Positions 24,887 through 34,179 are shown, counted from the first letter of the stretch. The stretch: DNA of 64,000 bases from Austwickia sp. TVS 96-490-7B (GCF_019331795.1 NZ_JAHPZL010000003.1:303777-367776); one strand, 5' to 3'. The notes: generated from the sequence alone by a model not told the origin. Numbers and translations: made by a program.

Positions 24887-25945
24887 ATGACGCAGCAACC
24901 TGAGGCACCGGCAGCTGCCGTTCTGGTGCCGCCGGGGTCGGTGTCGCCGGGTTCTCAGGGCCCGATTTATGGGGACCGGTTCGGGGTGGCGGAGGGGTTT
25001 TCGCCAGAGTTGTCGATGGCTGGTTTGCCGGAGTCGGTGGACGAGGCGATGGGGTCGGCGCAGGTGCTCGCGTATCGACCTGGGGTGATCACGTTACGAC
25101 CGATGGATATGGGTCCGTTGGTGGACGCGTCGGTACGGTCGGTGCGGACTGCTCCGGCGTTGTATTTGGGGGTGATTGCTGTGGTGGCGGCGGGGGCGGT
25201 CGTGGTGGAGACGGGGATTGGGGTGTGGATGGAGTCGTTGTCGGTGAAGCAGGGGATCTTCGGGTTGAGGCCGTCGCCGACGACGGCGGGGTGGAGCTTG
25301 TTGGGGGGTCTCGCTGCGGGGTTGTTAGCGGTTCCGACGTCGTACGCCGTGTTGGGTCGGAAGAACACTCTGCGGGCGTGGTGGGCGGCGACGGCACCCC
25401 GAATCGGCGCCCTGGTGGGGTATGTGGCGGTGATGGCGGCGGTGCTGGTGCCGGTGATCGCTGCGGTGTGGCTGGGTTTGGGGGGTTCTTCAGCGCAACC
25501 AGTGAATTTGTGGTTGACGATGGGGGCATTGGCTGCGTTGATTGAGGTGCTTCGGGTGCCCTTTGTGGCAGCTCCAGCGGCGGTGGTGTTGGAGGGGCTG
25601 GGTCCGTGGCGGGCGGTACGACGGTCGTGGAGCTTGGTGCATGGGTCGGTGATGCGGACGTTTGCGATCGGGATAGTGTTGCGTCTGTTGACGATGTTGT
25701 TATCGGTGTCGTTGTCGGTGCCTTTCGCGTTGGGGGTGCTGTTTGCAACTGAGGTGGGGGGAATCAAGCTGGAGCAGGGGATCATTGGCGCGGCATTGCC
25801 GGTGCTGCTCTCCCTGGTGGTGTTGTGCCTGACGTTGCCCTTTGAGGCGGCGTTACGAACGTTGTATTACACGGATCTTCGGGTGCGCACCGAAGGTTTC
25901 GATGTGATGCTGCTTGAGGATGCCCGGCGGCGGGGGCGACGGTGA
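24887..25945 (+). CDS. multi-pass membrane protein (glycerophosphodiester phosphodiesterase membrane-domain type)
   Basis: The 352-residue product has a Pro-rich cytosolic start, the ITLRPM..G...D.S segment and about six hydrophobic helices. The GPWRAVRRSWSLV amphipathic motif is typical of proteins annotated as the glycerophosphoryl diester phosphodiesterase membrane domain. No catalytic GDPD domain is present, so enzyme activity is not implied. ATG 24887 is preferred over GTG 24863. It overlaps the DUF4129 gene by four bases (ATGA-style GTGATG junction near 25942) and starts the MoxR/DUF58 cluster. Confidence 0.72.
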   Translation: MTQQPEAPAAAVLVPPGSVSPGSQGPIYGDRFGVAEGFSPELSMAGLPESVDEAMGSAQVLAYRPGVITLRPMDMGPLVDASVRSVRTAPALYLGVIAVVAAGAVVVETGIGVWMESLSVKQGIFGLRPSPTTAGWSLLGGLAAGLLAVPTSYAVLGRKNTLRAWWAATAPRIGALVGYVAVMAAVLVPVIAAVWLGLGGSSAQPVNLWLTMGALAALIEVLRVPFVAAPAAVVLEGLGPWRAVRRSWSLVHGSVMRTFAIGIVLRLLTMLLSVSLSVPFALGVLFATEVGGIKLEQGIIGAALPVLLSLVVLCLTLPFEAALRTLYYTDLRVRTEGFDVMLLEDARRRGRR

Positions 25946-26631
25946 TGCGACAGGTGGCGATGCTGGGCTGGTGGGTGACGGCTGACCCTGCCCCGGACCC
26001 AGGGACTGCGCGCGAGTGGGCCCGGCAGGAACTCGCGAAGGACGCCTACGGCGAGTCGTGGATTGAAAAAGCTCTCAACGGGATCATGGATCTGATCCGT
26101 CACCTGTTCTCTTCGGGGCCTCCTGGGCGGTGGTCCATCCCGGTGGTGGCTGTGCTGCTGGGGATCCTGCTCCTGGTTGTGGTGCTGGCATTGGGATTGC
26201 GGTGGGCACGTCGGACCAAGAAACCGGAAGTGTCCTCGGAAGACGCGATGCCGGTGTTTGACGGTCCCGCGTTGACTGCAGCGACGTACCGGGAGTTGGC
26301 GGTGGCGGCGTTGGCTCGGGGCGACACGGCGACGGCGGTAGTGGAGGCGTTCCGGTCGATGGCCGCGGGTCTGATTGAACGGCATTTGTTGGATGAGGCT
26401 TTGGATCGCACCTCTGGGGAGTTCGCGCAAGCGGTAGAGGCGACCTTCGATGGTTTCGGGGATCGGGCCCGGGCAGCGTCGTCATGCTTTGACCTGGCCC
26501 GGTACGGCGGTGGCGCCCCCTCTTTCCCGGAGGCGCAGGCCATGCTGACGCTGGAGGAATCGTTACGCCACGCTGCCCCTCGCCACGATGACCCGGCGGA
26601 AGCTGTCGATGCGTTGGCGGCGCAGGGATGA
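25942..26631 (+). CDS. DUF4129 domain membrane protein
   Basis: The 229-residue product has one strong helix (about residues 54-80) followed by a cytosolic DUF4129 segment (TYRELAVAALARGDTATAVVEAFRSMA through ERHLLDEALDRTSGEF and FDLARYGG). DUF4129 is found at the C-terminus of transglutaminase-like TgpA proteins and alone in clusters with MoxR and DUF58. It overlaps the genes on either side by four bases, so the operon is tightly coupled. Function unknown; a membrane assembly role is inferred from the cluster. Confidence 0.85.
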   Translation: MMRQVAMLGWWVTADPAPDPGTAREWARQELAKDAYGESWIEKALNGIMDLIRHLFSSGPPGRWSIPVVAVLLGILLLVVVLALGLRWARRTKKPEVSSEDAMPVFDGPALTAATYRELAVAALARGDTATAVVEAFRSMAAGLIERHLLDEALDRTSGEFAQAVEATFDGFGDRARAASSCFDLARYGGGAPSFPEAQAMLTLEESLRHAAPRHDDPAEAVDALAAQG

Positions 26632-27773
26632 GGCGTGGGGCCCGCGCTGGGATCACGGCGGCGATTGTCCTGCTTGTGCTGTTGACGGCGGTGGTGATGG
26701 GGTCTTGGCAGGGCCTCCAAGGAGGCAACGCAGCTGAGGGTGATCCTCGGGTGACGCGGTCAATGGGCAGTGCTGCTGTGGCGCAAGTGTTGACTGATCA
26801 TCAGAAGATCCGGATGACCCAGGCGATGTCAGCGGACCAGATCGGGGATGCGCGCGGTGCCACGTTGCTGGTCTTCCGGCGGGGAAGTTTAGCGCCGGAA
26901 GCGCTCGCATCGGTGAAACGCGCCTCGACGACAGCTCAAGATCTGGTGGTGGTGCAGCCCCATCAGTCCGTCTTGAAAGAGTTGGTCCCGGAGGTCGAGT
27001 CATCAGGTGGTGTGGACGGTGCCTTGACCGCCACCTGTGTCACCGACCTGACCACTGGGAAGGAAGAGATCGGCGGGCCGTCCGAGACGTACCGATTCGT
27101 GGGTGCCACCAAAGGACAGGTGTGTTTTCCCGGTCCGGCAGCTATCACCGAATCCGGCGGTGCGGTGGTGACATTCACCCGCCCCAGTGGGCAGCGGGTC
27201 ACCGTCATCGGCAACCCCTGGATATTTTCTAATAGCCAGTTGACTGAGTTGGATCACGCAGCGATGGCAGTGCGATACCTCAGTCGATCCCCGCACCTGA
27301 TCTGGTACTTAGGCATCCAAGATCCCCGATCGACACCGAAGGACGCCGCCTCCTCGGAGAATGCTTGGCCGCCAGCGTGGTTCCAACCCTTGGTCTTGGC
27401 TTTGGCCGGTATGGTCGTGGCGCTGATGTGGTGGCGGGGGCGCCGCCTTGGTCGGCTGGCCCAGGAGCCGCTGCCCGTCATCGTCCAAGCCAACGAGACC
27501 ACAGTCGCTCGCAGCCAGATGTACCGTCGGGCCCGCCAACCGGCGTATGCCGCTAGCGTCCTGCAAGAAGCAACCCGTCACCGTCTCAGCCCCCTCTTGG
27601 GGTTGCCGGAAGGGTCGGACACGCAGAGCGTGGCAGCGGCGGTGTCGGCGCGCACCGGGCGACCCACGGATCAGGTCTTGGCCGCGCTGACGAGCGCTCC
27701 GGACTCATCAGAAGCGTTGACCACCCTCGCGGGTGATTTGACCACCATCGAGAAAGAGGTCCGCCGATCATGA
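26628..27773 (+). CDS. DUF4350 domain membrane protein
   Basis: The 381-residue product has an N-terminal helix (about residues 8-26) and an extracytoplasmic alpha/beta region with the DUF4350 pattern (MGSAAVAQVLTDHQKIR, ATLLVFRRG, LVVVQPHQSV, VIGNPWIFSNSQLTELDHAAMAVRYL). A second helix near 254-272 leads to a cytosolic tail. DUF4350 resembles glutamine-amidotransferase-like folds used for binding. It overlaps both neighbours by four bases. The role is unknown; conserved co-occurrence with MoxR/DUF58 suggests a shared membrane machine. Confidence 0.85.
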   Translation: MRRGARAGITAAIVLLVLLTAVVMGSWQGLQGGNAAEGDPRVTRSMGSAAVAQVLTDHQKIRMTQAMSADQIGDARGATLLVFRRGSLAPEALASVKRASTTAQDLVVVQPHQSVLKELVPEVESSGGVDGALTATCVTDLTTGKEEIGGPSETYRFVGATKGQVCFPGPAAITESGGAVVTFTRPSGQRVTVIGNPWIFSNSQLTELDHAAMAVRYLSRSPHLIWYLGIQDPRSTPKDAASSENAWPPAWFQPLVLALAGMVVALMWWRGRRLGRLAQEPLPVIVQANETTVARSQMYRRARQPAYAASVLQEATRHRLSPLLGLPEGSDTQSVAAAVSARTGRPTDQVLAALTSAPDSSEALTTLAGDLTTIEKEVRRS

Positions 27774-28921
27774 CCGATCAGCCCCCCTTCCCCCCGCAAG
27801 GTGCCTCCGTGCCGCAGGCCAGGCCATATGACCCGCAGCCGCCCATGCCGGAGGGCTACCACCCCGGTCACCAGGGAGGGTATCCCCCGCCCCCACAGAT
27901 GTCGCCCACTCAGCCACCCGCGTCGGGGGCTCCCCACGGGTATTCGCAGATGCCAGAGGAAAGCCGCGAAGACAGCGCGGCACGGGAGAAGTTGCTGGCG
28001 GTGAGAGATGAGGTCGGCAAAGCCGTAGTTGGCCAGGACAGTGCGGTGATTGGGTTAATCATCGGGTTGATTTCCCGAGGGCATGTCCTCCTGGAAGGTG
28101 TTCCCGGGGTCGCCAAAACGTTGCTGGTCCGTTCGCTGGCTGCGGCGCTGGCGATCGACACCAAACGGGTCCAGTTCACCCCGGACCTGATGCCCGGCGA
28201 CATCACGGGATCATTGGTCTATGACCCGACCTCCGCGGAGTTCAGTTTCCGCGCTGGGCCAGTCTTTACCAATCTGCTCCTCGCAGACGAGATTAACCGG
28301 ACCCCTCCCAAGACGCAGGCAGCATTGTTGGAGGCGATGGAGGAGCGACAGGTCAGCGTCGATGGAGAGACCCGACTCTTGCCGTCGCCTTTCCTGGTGG
28401 CGGCGACGCAAAACCCGGTAGAACACGAAGGGACCTATCCGCTGCCAGAGGCCCAGCTCGACCGCTTCCTCTTAAAAATTGAGATCGGGCTTCCCGATCG
28501 ACACGAGGAAGTGGCTGTGCTGCAGCGGCACGCTGCGGGTTTCGATCCTCGCGATCTCGCCGCCGCCGGATTGACTCCCGTTGCTGGCCCAGCTGACTTG
28601 TTAGCCGCAGCAGAAGCAGTACGGCGAGTCGCAATCGCCCCAGATGTCGCGGCGTACATCGTCGACATCGCCCGGGCGACCCGGCACTCGCCATCGCTGG
28701 AATTGGGAGTCAGTCCTCGTGGGGCGACTGCACTGTTGGCGACCTCCCGAGGGTGGGCCTGGCTGAATGGCCGCTCTTTCGTCACCCCAGATGATGTGAA
28801 GGCGTTGGCGCACGCGACCTTGGCGCACCGGCTGCGGTTGCGCCCGGAAGCCGAACTGGACGGAGTGTCAGTCGGGACGGTGCTCGCCAACGCGGTCGCC
28901 TCAGTGCCGGTGCCCCGATGA
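27770..28921 (+). CDS. MoxR-family AAA+ ATPase
   Basis: The 383-residue product has a Pro/Gln/Met-rich tail (residues 1-60) and a complete MoxR AAA_3 core: Walker A GVPGVAKTLL, FTPDLMPGDITGS, Walker B LLADEINRTPPKTQAALLEAMEERQV, sensor 1 ATQNPVEHEGTYPLPEAQLDRF and a C-terminal helical lid with sensor 2 SPRG. MoxR ATPases act as chaperone-like remodelers, usually with a DUF58 or VWA partner. The DUF58 protein follows directly. The Pro-rich N-terminus is unusual for the family and may dock to the membrane partners. Confidence 0.93.
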   Translation: MTDQPPFPPQGASVPQARPYDPQPPMPEGYHPGHQGGYPPPPQMSPTQPPASGAPHGYSQMPEESREDSAAREKLLAVRDEVGKAVVGQDSAVIGLIIGLISRGHVLLEGVPGVAKTLLVRSLAAALAIDTKRVQFTPDLMPGDITGSLVYDPTSAEFSFRAGPVFTNLLLADEINRTPPKTQAALLEAMEERQVSVDGETRLLPSPFLVAATQNPVEHEGTYPLPEAQLDRFLLKIEIGLPDRHEEVAVLQRHAAGFDPRDLAAAGLTPVAGPADLLAAAEAVRRVAIAPDVAAYIVDIARATRHSPSLELGVSPRGATALLATSRGWAWLNGRSFVTPDDVKALAHATLAHRLRLRPEAELDGVSVGTVLANAVASVPVPR

Positions 28922-28940
28922 TCGACGACGGGGTGACCTC

Positions 28941-30266
28941 ATGGCCGTGACCGGCCGGTTCGTGGCCTTGGTGGCGGCAGGGACAGCTCTGCTCCTGATC
29001 TGGCCACAAGCGATGTTGGTGCGCGGATGGTGGGTGCTTTCGGTGGCTTTGGCGCTGCTCGACGTGGCGCTGGCCACCTCACCGGGACGGCTGTCGGCAA
29101 CACGGTCCCCGGTGGAACCCGTCCGACTGGGTGCCTCCACCCGCAGCAGACTGACCGTGACGAACCCGACTCGCCGTCAGGTCAGGATGCAGCTGCGCGA
29201 CGCCTGGCAGCCGTCCGCTGGGGCCCACCACGATCGTTCCCAGATGGTGCTGCACCCGGGCCGCAGCGCCACCTTCGACGTGACGTTGACGCCCACTCGC
29301 CGCGGTGACCGCTTGACCGACCGGTTGACGGTGCGGGTATTCGGACCGCTGGGATTAGCCGCCCGACAGCGTTCCTTCGACGTACCAGGGGTGGCACGGG
29401 CTTTGCCGCCGTTCCATTCCCGGAAGCATCTGCCGAGCCTGTTGGCCGAGCTGCGCCAGCTAGACGGACGATCCGCAGTACGGACCCGCGGTCAAGGCAC
29501 TGAGTTCGACTCGTTGCGCGATTACGTCGAAGGTGACGACGTACGCAGCATTGACTGGCGGGCCTCGGCGCGCCGTCAACAGGTCGTCGTACGCACCTGG
29601 CAACCCGAACGGGACCGGCACGTCGTCCTAGTGCTGGACACCTCCCGGACCAGCGCCGGACGCATCCTCGACATGCCCCGACTCGACTCGGCGATGGATG
29701 CAGCGCTGCTGTTGGGAGCGTTGGCGTCCCGCGCAGGAGACCGCGTTGAGGTGTTAATCGGTGACCGGACGGTGCATGCGCAGGTGCGCACTGATCGGCG
29801 CGGAGAGCTCCTTCACCAACTGGTCACCGCGATGGCCCCGGTGGAACCCTCCCTGGTGGAAGCCGACTGGCCACGGCTGGTGGGCGCGGTCAGCGCGAGG
29901 GTCCGCCGCCGGGCGCTCGTGGTGCTCCTGACTCCGCTGGAACCAGCTGCCGTGGAAGAAAGCCTGCTGCCGGTGCTCCCCACGTTGACCCACCACCACC
30001 GGGTGGTGGTGGCATCGGTCCAGGACCCAGCACTGGCTGCGGCCACTCTGCCCGCGCAGCACGGCACTGCCGATGCGTCACCGTCAGCGTTCGACCTCAC
30101 CCAGGTCTATGCCGCGGCGGCAGCCGAACAGACCATCGCTGCCCGGGCACACACTGCAGAATCGCTGAATCGGCTGAACGTGCACGTCGTGGATGAGCCT
30201 CCGGATCGGCTCCCGTTGGCGCTCTGTCAGCATTACCTCGCTTTGAAAGCCCGCGGCCTGCTATGA
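28941..30266 (+). CDS. DUF58 domain protein
   Basis: The 441-residue product starts with two helices (about residues 8-45), followed by a beta-rich segment and the DUF58 motif EGDDVRSIDWRASARR, then a VWA-like region beginning VVLVLDTSRTSAGR with the metal-binding D-x-S-x-S pattern partly kept. DUF58 proteins pair with MoxR ATPases and are thought to be their membrane-linked substrate adaptors. GGGGTGA precedes ATG 28941. It closes the plus-strand operon; the opposing SpoIIM gene ends 15 bases downstream. Confidence 0.9.
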   Translation: MAVTGRFVALVAAGTALLLIWPQAMLVRGWWVLSVALALLDVALATSPGRLSATRSPVEPVRLGASTRSRLTVTNPTRRQVRMQLRDAWQPSAGAHHDRSQMVLHPGRSATFDVTLTPTRRGDRLTDRLTVRVFGPLGLAARQRSFDVPGVARALPPFHSRKHLPSLLAELRQLDGRSAVRTRGQGTEFDSLRDYVEGDDVRSIDWRASARRQQVVVRTWQPERDRHVVLVLDTSRTSAGRILDMPRLDSAMDAALLLGALASRAGDRVEVLIGDRTVHAQVRTDRRGELLHQLVTAMAPVEPSLVEADWPRLVGAVSARVRRRALVVLLTPLEPAAVEESLLPVLPTLTHHHRVVVASVQDPALAAATLPAQHGTADASPSAFDLTQVYAAAAAEQTIAARAHTAESLNRLNVHVVDEPPDRLPLALCQHYLALKARGLL

Positions 30267-30281
30267 GTGAGGCAGCGACGG

Positions 30282-31277
30282 TCAGTCCCGAGCTGGTGCG
30301 ACATATCCGGAGTGATCCGCTCCGACATCACCGTCAATGCCTCGGTGCGCAGCCCACCGTCCGACGGTGAAGACATAGGTCAGGAAGAGCACTTCAGCAA
30401 GGACGCCAATTCCCACTCGTATGGCGGTCGGCAGCGACGACGGTGTCACAAAACCTTCAATGAGACCGCAAATTCCTAACACCAATACCAACCCCAGCGC
30501 CACACTCATCGCGCTGCGACCGCTGGCGGCAAAGGACTGGCTGCGAGTGAGCCGACCTGGCTCCACCCACGACCAGAACAACCGAAGCCCCAGCCCTCCC
30601 GCCACAAAAACGCAGGTCAGCTCAAGAATGCCGTGCGGACTGATCAGGCCAAAGAACACATCGGCGCGGCCAGCGTTGATCATCAACGCACCGATGACAC
30701 TCAGGTTGAAGATGTTGCTCCACAACGCCGTGATCACCGGAAAACCCAACGCCCCAAAAGCAATACACATCGCCGCAACCAGCAGGTTGTTCGTCCACAC
30801 CCGAAAAGCAAAACTGGACGCGGCGTTCTCCACGTAATAATTCGCAAAATCGCGGTCCACCAGTTGCCGGATATCACCCGGCGACAGCAACGAACTCTCC
30901 GCCCCGGGATGCTCCACAAACCACCACATGAGGGCCGCAGTCACGATGACATTGACCGCTAGCGTGCCGAGCCACCAATACCTGGCCTGATACAACGCGG
31001 CGGGGAAGGTGTCGCTGAAGAACGTCCCAATGGCACGCACACTGGCCCGCTGCGGGCGGTGAGCATGCGAGCGCGCCCGCATGGACAGCCACGACAGATA
31101 GCCGACGAGTTCTGGGTCAGGGGCCTCGGAACGGACCGCCGAGAGGTGGGTCGCCGTGCGCTGATACAGGTCGAGCAGTTCGTCAACCTGGGGGCCAGTC
31201 AACCGTCGACGTTTGACCAGCACTTCGAGGCGTCGCCACGTGGGGAGATGGGTCGCGACGTAAGCATCCAGGTCCAC
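30282..31277 (-). CDS. SpoIIM-like membrane protein
   Basis: The 331-residue product begins DLDAYVATHLPTWRRLEVLVKR, a cytosolic helical part, then has five or six helices from about residue 100. The region around HGILELTCVFVAGGLGLRL is typical of the stage II sporulation M family. In non-sporulating actinobacteria these proteins accompany RDD and DUF58/MoxR genes; their role is unknown. GTG 31277 has no ribosome binding site but TACAGT lies six bases upstream. It is divergent from the RDD gene. Confidence 0.88.
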   Translation of the reverse strand: MDLDAYVATHLPTWRRLEVLVKRRRLTGPQVDELLDLYQRTATHLSAVRSEAPDPELVGYLSWLSMRARSHAHRPQRASVRAIGTFFSDTFPAALYQARYWWLGTLAVNVIVTAALMWWFVEHPGAESSLLSPGDIRQLVDRDFANYYVENAASSFAFRVWTNNLLVAAMCIAFGALGFPVITALWSNIFNLSVIGALMINAGRADVFFGLISPHGILELTCVFVAGGLGLRLFWSWVEPGRLTRSQSFAASGRSAMSVALGLVLVLGICGLIEGFVTPSSLPTAIRVGIGVLAEVLFLTYVFTVGRWAAHRGIDGDVGADHSGYVAPARD

Positions 31278-31283
31278 GAGGTC

Positions 31284-31289
31284 ACTGTA
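31284..31289 (-). promoter_or_regulatory. TACAGT -10 element, leaderless SpoIIM-like gene
   Basis: TACAGT reads on the minus strand six bases before GTG 31277. Together with the opposing TACGCT element this defines a 75-base divergent promoter region. Confidence 0.45.
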
Positions 31290-31339
31290 GTTGCCCGCTG
31301 ATCCCCACGGTTGACGGTTCCCGAGGTGATCCGTGCCGA

Positions 31340-31345
31340 TACGCT
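31340..31345 (+). promoter_or_regulatory. TACGCT -10 element, leaderless RDD gene
   Basis: TACGCT ends six bases before GTG 31352; no ribosome binding site is present. Confidence 0.45.
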
Positions 31346-31351
31346 GACTGA

Positions 31352-32209
31352 GTGAATATCGCAGGTCCGTCAGAGAGTTACCCGGGAGCGGCGCAACCCA
31401 GCGAAAACCTGGTCACAGGTGAAGCCGTGGCGTTGGATTTGCCGTCGGCATCGCTGGGGATCCGAGCGCTCTCCGGGGTAATGGACTTGTTTTTCACCTG
31501 GTCGATCGTCATCGTCCCCGCGAACGCGGCATCGTTGTTCGTGGCGGGGATTGTCGACCCGGCCGTCGCGGCAACGGTGTCGGTGGTGGTGATCGTGGCA
31601 GGCATGATCACGTTCCCCGTGGTCTGCGAAACCTTCAGCGGCGGACGAAGCCTGGCGAAATTGGTCTTGGGGCTGCGGACGATCCGTGATGACGGCGGTC
31701 CGATCAGCTTCCGACATGCGCTGACTCGTCAGCTGGTCGGGGTCATGGAGATTTACATGTTCACCGGTGCGCCAGCGTTGGTGACCGGACTGTTAAACAC
31801 TCGCAGCAAACGTCTCGGCGACCTCGCCGCAGGGACGTACGTCGTCCAGGATCGGTATACGCCACCTCACCCCAAGCAGGGGTCGATTGCGCCACCGTTA
31901 GTGGCCTGGGCGCAGCACGCCGACATTGCCCCGCTGCCTGATCAGTTGGCGCTGTCGATCCGCGAGCTGCTCAGTCGTGCCCCGCAGATCCGCCCTGTTC
32001 CGCGTCAGCAGTTGGCGATGTCCTTGGCTGCTCAAGCCGTTGCCCATGTCTCCCCCGGCCCGCCGCCGGGGACCCCACCGGAAATGTTCTTAGAAGCGGT
32101 CCTTGTCGAGCGGGGACGCCGAGATTGGGTGCGGTTGCAGCAGCAGCAGGAGTTCCGCCGCAGAATTACCGCTCGTCACGAGACTCCCTGTGGGCCGTCG
32201 TGGGGCTAA
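31352..32209 (+). CDS. RDD family membrane protein
   Basis: The 285-residue product has an RDD core of three helices (about 40-60, 68-92 and 130-150) with the conserved GGRSLAKLVLGLRTIRDDGGPISFRHALTRQL amphipathic block, followed by a cytosolic tail containing SKRLGDLAAGTYVV. RDD proteins are small membrane proteins; some are proposed to act in cation/proton exchange, but no general function is known. It is divergent from the SpoIIM-like gene and part of the same conserved neighbourhood. Its last 44 bases overlap the end of the convergent cupin gene. Confidence 0.88.
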   Translation: MNIAGPSESYPGAAQPSENLVTGEAVALDLPSASLGIRALSGVMDLFFTWSIVIVPANAASLFVAGIVDPAVAATVSVVVIVAGMITFPVVCETFSGGRSLAKLVLGLRTIRDDGGPISFRHALTRQLVGVMEIYMFTGAPALVTGLLNTRSKRLGDLAAGTYVVQDRYTPPHPKQGSIAPPLVAWAQHADIAPLPDQLALSIRELLSRAPQIRPVPRQQLAMSLAAQAVAHVSPGPPPGTPPEMFLEAVLVERGRRDWVRLQQQQEFRRRITARHETPCGPSWG

Positions 32210-32531
32210 ACGCGGGCAGACAGATCGCGATGAATTCGGCCCCGCTCTCTCCTACCGAATAACGGATCCGTTCGCCGGCGCGGGCGATCAACGACTGACC
32301 TGCTCGTACGACGGCTTGCCCGCCGTCGTGATCGACCAGAACGGTGCCGGTGAGCACGAGCGTGACTTCGTCGAACTCCGGCGTCTGAAATGGCTGGTCC
32401 CATCCGGGTGGTACGTGGATGTGCGCGACTGACACCGCTTCATGCCCGGTGCTCTGGCGGCCTAGATGCTCGACGACCGTCTTGCCCCCGGGCGCCGGAA
32501 CCCGCACCGGCTTCGTGATCAGTTCCGGCAT
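32166..32531 (-). CDS. cupin-domain protein
   Basis: The 121-residue product is a single small cupin. Motif 1 is HIHVPPGW..PFQTPEFDEVTLVLTGTV and motif 2 is AGQSLIARAGERIRYSVGE. The usual His/Glu metal ligands are only partly kept (HIH and E), so metal binding is uncertain. ATG 32531 is used; the longer frame runs through the tandem repeat region and is not supported. It overlaps the convergent RDD gene. A sensor or isomerase-type role is possible, but no substrate can be named. Confidence 0.8.
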   Translation of the reverse strand: MPELITKPVRVPAPGGKTVVEHLGRQSTGHEAVSVAHIHVPPGWDQPFQTPEFDEVTLVLTGTVLVDHDGGQAVVRAGQSLIARAGERIRYSVGESGAEFIAICLPAFSPTTAHRESRDER

Positions 32532-32610
32532 TGATTCAGGATGCCGCAGCTCCCGGTGATTCAGCAGTGCCTTCACCTGGCCAGAGCGGCCACTGGTTCG
32601 CCCCGTCGCT

Positions 32611-32668
32611 GGAGGGTCGACCACTGGTGGAGGGTCGACCACTGGTGGAGGGTCGACCACTGGTGGAG
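32611..32668. repeat. tandem 18-bp repeat, three copies
   Basis: GGAGGGTCGACCACTGGT is repeated perfectly at 32611, 32629 and 32647, followed by a partial GGAG. It lies in the 200-base gap between the cupin start and deoA end. Each unit contains the palindrome GGTCGACC. It may be a slippage-prone VNTR or a regulator array for the cupin promoter. Confidence 0.85.
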
Positions 32669-32735
32669 CCAGGGTGCGGTGACACCCCGGCTCCACCGGG
32701 GACCTCGCGCGTCATCGGCACGGCATCAGCATCGC

Positions 32736-34019
32736 TCAGCTGATGCGGTCGATGATGAGCTGCGGACGATCCGGAGCGACCTCGCCAATGCTCCAGGCCC
32801 CTTGCAGAGCTTCCTGGGCGCGAGCAAACCGCTCTGGTGTGTCGGTGTGCAATGTCATCAACGGCTGCCCTGCGCGGACGGTGTCACCCGGCTTGGCATG
32901 CAGTTCCACACCGGCGCCAGCCTGAACTGCCTCATCTTGACGGGCCCGGCCAGCCCCGAGACGCCACGCAGCGACCCCCACACCGAGAGCATCCAGTTCG
33001 GTGAGGACACCATCACGGTCAGCCGTGATGACCTCCTGCTCCTTGGCCACTGGCAGGGTCGCGTCCGGGTCACCGCCCTGCGCACTGATCATCCGACGCC
33101 ACACATCCATGGCCCGGCCGTCCCGCAACGCTTCCGCCGGATCAACGTCCGTGACACCGGCCCCGGCCAGCATCTCCTTGGCCAGCTCCACCGTCAGGTC
33201 GATGACATCCTGCGGCCCCCCACCGGCGAGAACCTCAACTGATTCACGCACCTCCAAGGCGTTGCCTGCAGTCAGCCCCAACGGAGTGGACATGTCGGTG
33301 AGCAAAGCCACGGTATGCACCCCCGCGTCTTGCCCCAAGTCGACCATGGTGCGTGCCAGCTCCCGCGCCGACTCCTCAGTTTTCATGAACGCCCCGGAAC
33401 CGACCTTGACGTCGAGGATCAGCACCCCCGTGCCCTCAGCGATTTTCTTGCTCATGATGGAGCTGGCAATGAGCGGGATCGCCTCGACCGTGCCGGTCAC
33501 ATCACGCAGCGCATACAGTTTTTTGTCGGCCGGCGCCAGACCCGACCCAGCAGCGCAGATCACCGCTGCGACCTCGTCGAGCTGGCGCATCATTTCTTCG
33601 TTGGACAACGCAGCCCGCCAGCCAGGGATCGCCTCCAGCTTGTCCAGCGTCCCCCCGGTGTGCCCCAACCCACGACCGGACAGCTGCGGAACAGCGACGC
33701 CGTACGCTCCCACCAGCGGCGCCAACGGCAAGGTGATCTTGTCACCCACTCCCCCGGTCGAGTGCTTGTCCGCGGTCTTACGGCTGAGCCCAGAGAAGTC
33801 CATCCGCTCGCCGCTGGCGATCATCGCCGCAGTCCAGCGCGCGATTTCGGGGCGGTCCATGCCGCGCAGCAGGATGGCCATCGCCAACGCGCTCATCTGC
33901 TCATGGGCCACTGCTCCCCGGGTGTAGGCGTCGATCACCCAGTCGATCTGGGCATCGGAGAGCCTGCCCCCGTCACGTTTGGTCCGGATCACATCTACAG
34001 CATCGAAGGCTTCATTCAT
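32736..34019 (-). CDS. deoA: thymidine phosphorylase
   Basis: The 427-residue product shows the pyrimidine phosphorylase pattern: DVIRTKRDGGRLSDAQIDW, LLRGMDRPE, the phosphate-binding STGGVGDKITLPLAPLV, SGRGLGHTGGTLDKLEAIPGW, YALRDVTGTVEAIPLI and SSIMSKKIAEG. A C-terminal domain ends near the stop. It converts thymidine or deoxyuridine and phosphate to the base and deoxyribose-1-phosphate. ATG 34019 follows AGGA; an upstream in-frame extension overlapping the argE promoter is rejected. It works with cdd and the BMP importer nearby in pyrimidine salvage. Confidence 0.93.
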   Translation of the reverse strand: MNEAFDAVDVIRTKRDGGRLSDAQIDWVIDAYTRGAVAHEQMSALAMAILLRGMDRPEIARWTAAMIASGERMDFSGLSRKTADKHSTGGVGDKITLPLAPLVGAYGVAVPQLSGRGLGHTGGTLDKLEAIPGWRAALSNEEMMRQLDEVAAVICAAGSGLAPADKKLYALRDVTGTVEAIPLIASSIMSKKIAEGTGVLILDVKVGSGAFMKTEESARELARTMVDLGQDAGVHTVALLTDMSTPLGLTAGNALEVRESVEVLAGGGPQDVIDLTVELAKEMLAGAGVTDVDPAEALRDGRAMDVWRRMISAQGGDPDATLPVAKEQEVITADRDGVLTELDALGVGVAAWRLGAGRARQDEAVQAGAGVELHAKPGDTVRAGQPLMTLHTDTPERFARAQEALQGAWSIGEVAPDRPQLIIDRIS

Positions 34020-34179
34020 GACATAAATCCTGCCGTACCGGACCGAATGCCTCCGCCCAGCGCCGCAACGACCCGGCTGGGCGGGCCTCCTGCGCTGCCC
34101 CCATCGACCCCGTGGGGAACGATCGAGACTAGGTTGACCGCAAGGACGTCCCGTACTGACCATCACCAGGAGGCACCCG

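Noticed and set aside
32611..32668. CRISPR array
   Set aside because: Units are contiguous 18-mers with no unique spacers.
32541..33242. 233-codon ORF through the 18-bp repeats
   Set aside because: Repeats translate as RVDHWW units and the rest overlaps deoA; no ribosome binding site and no domains.
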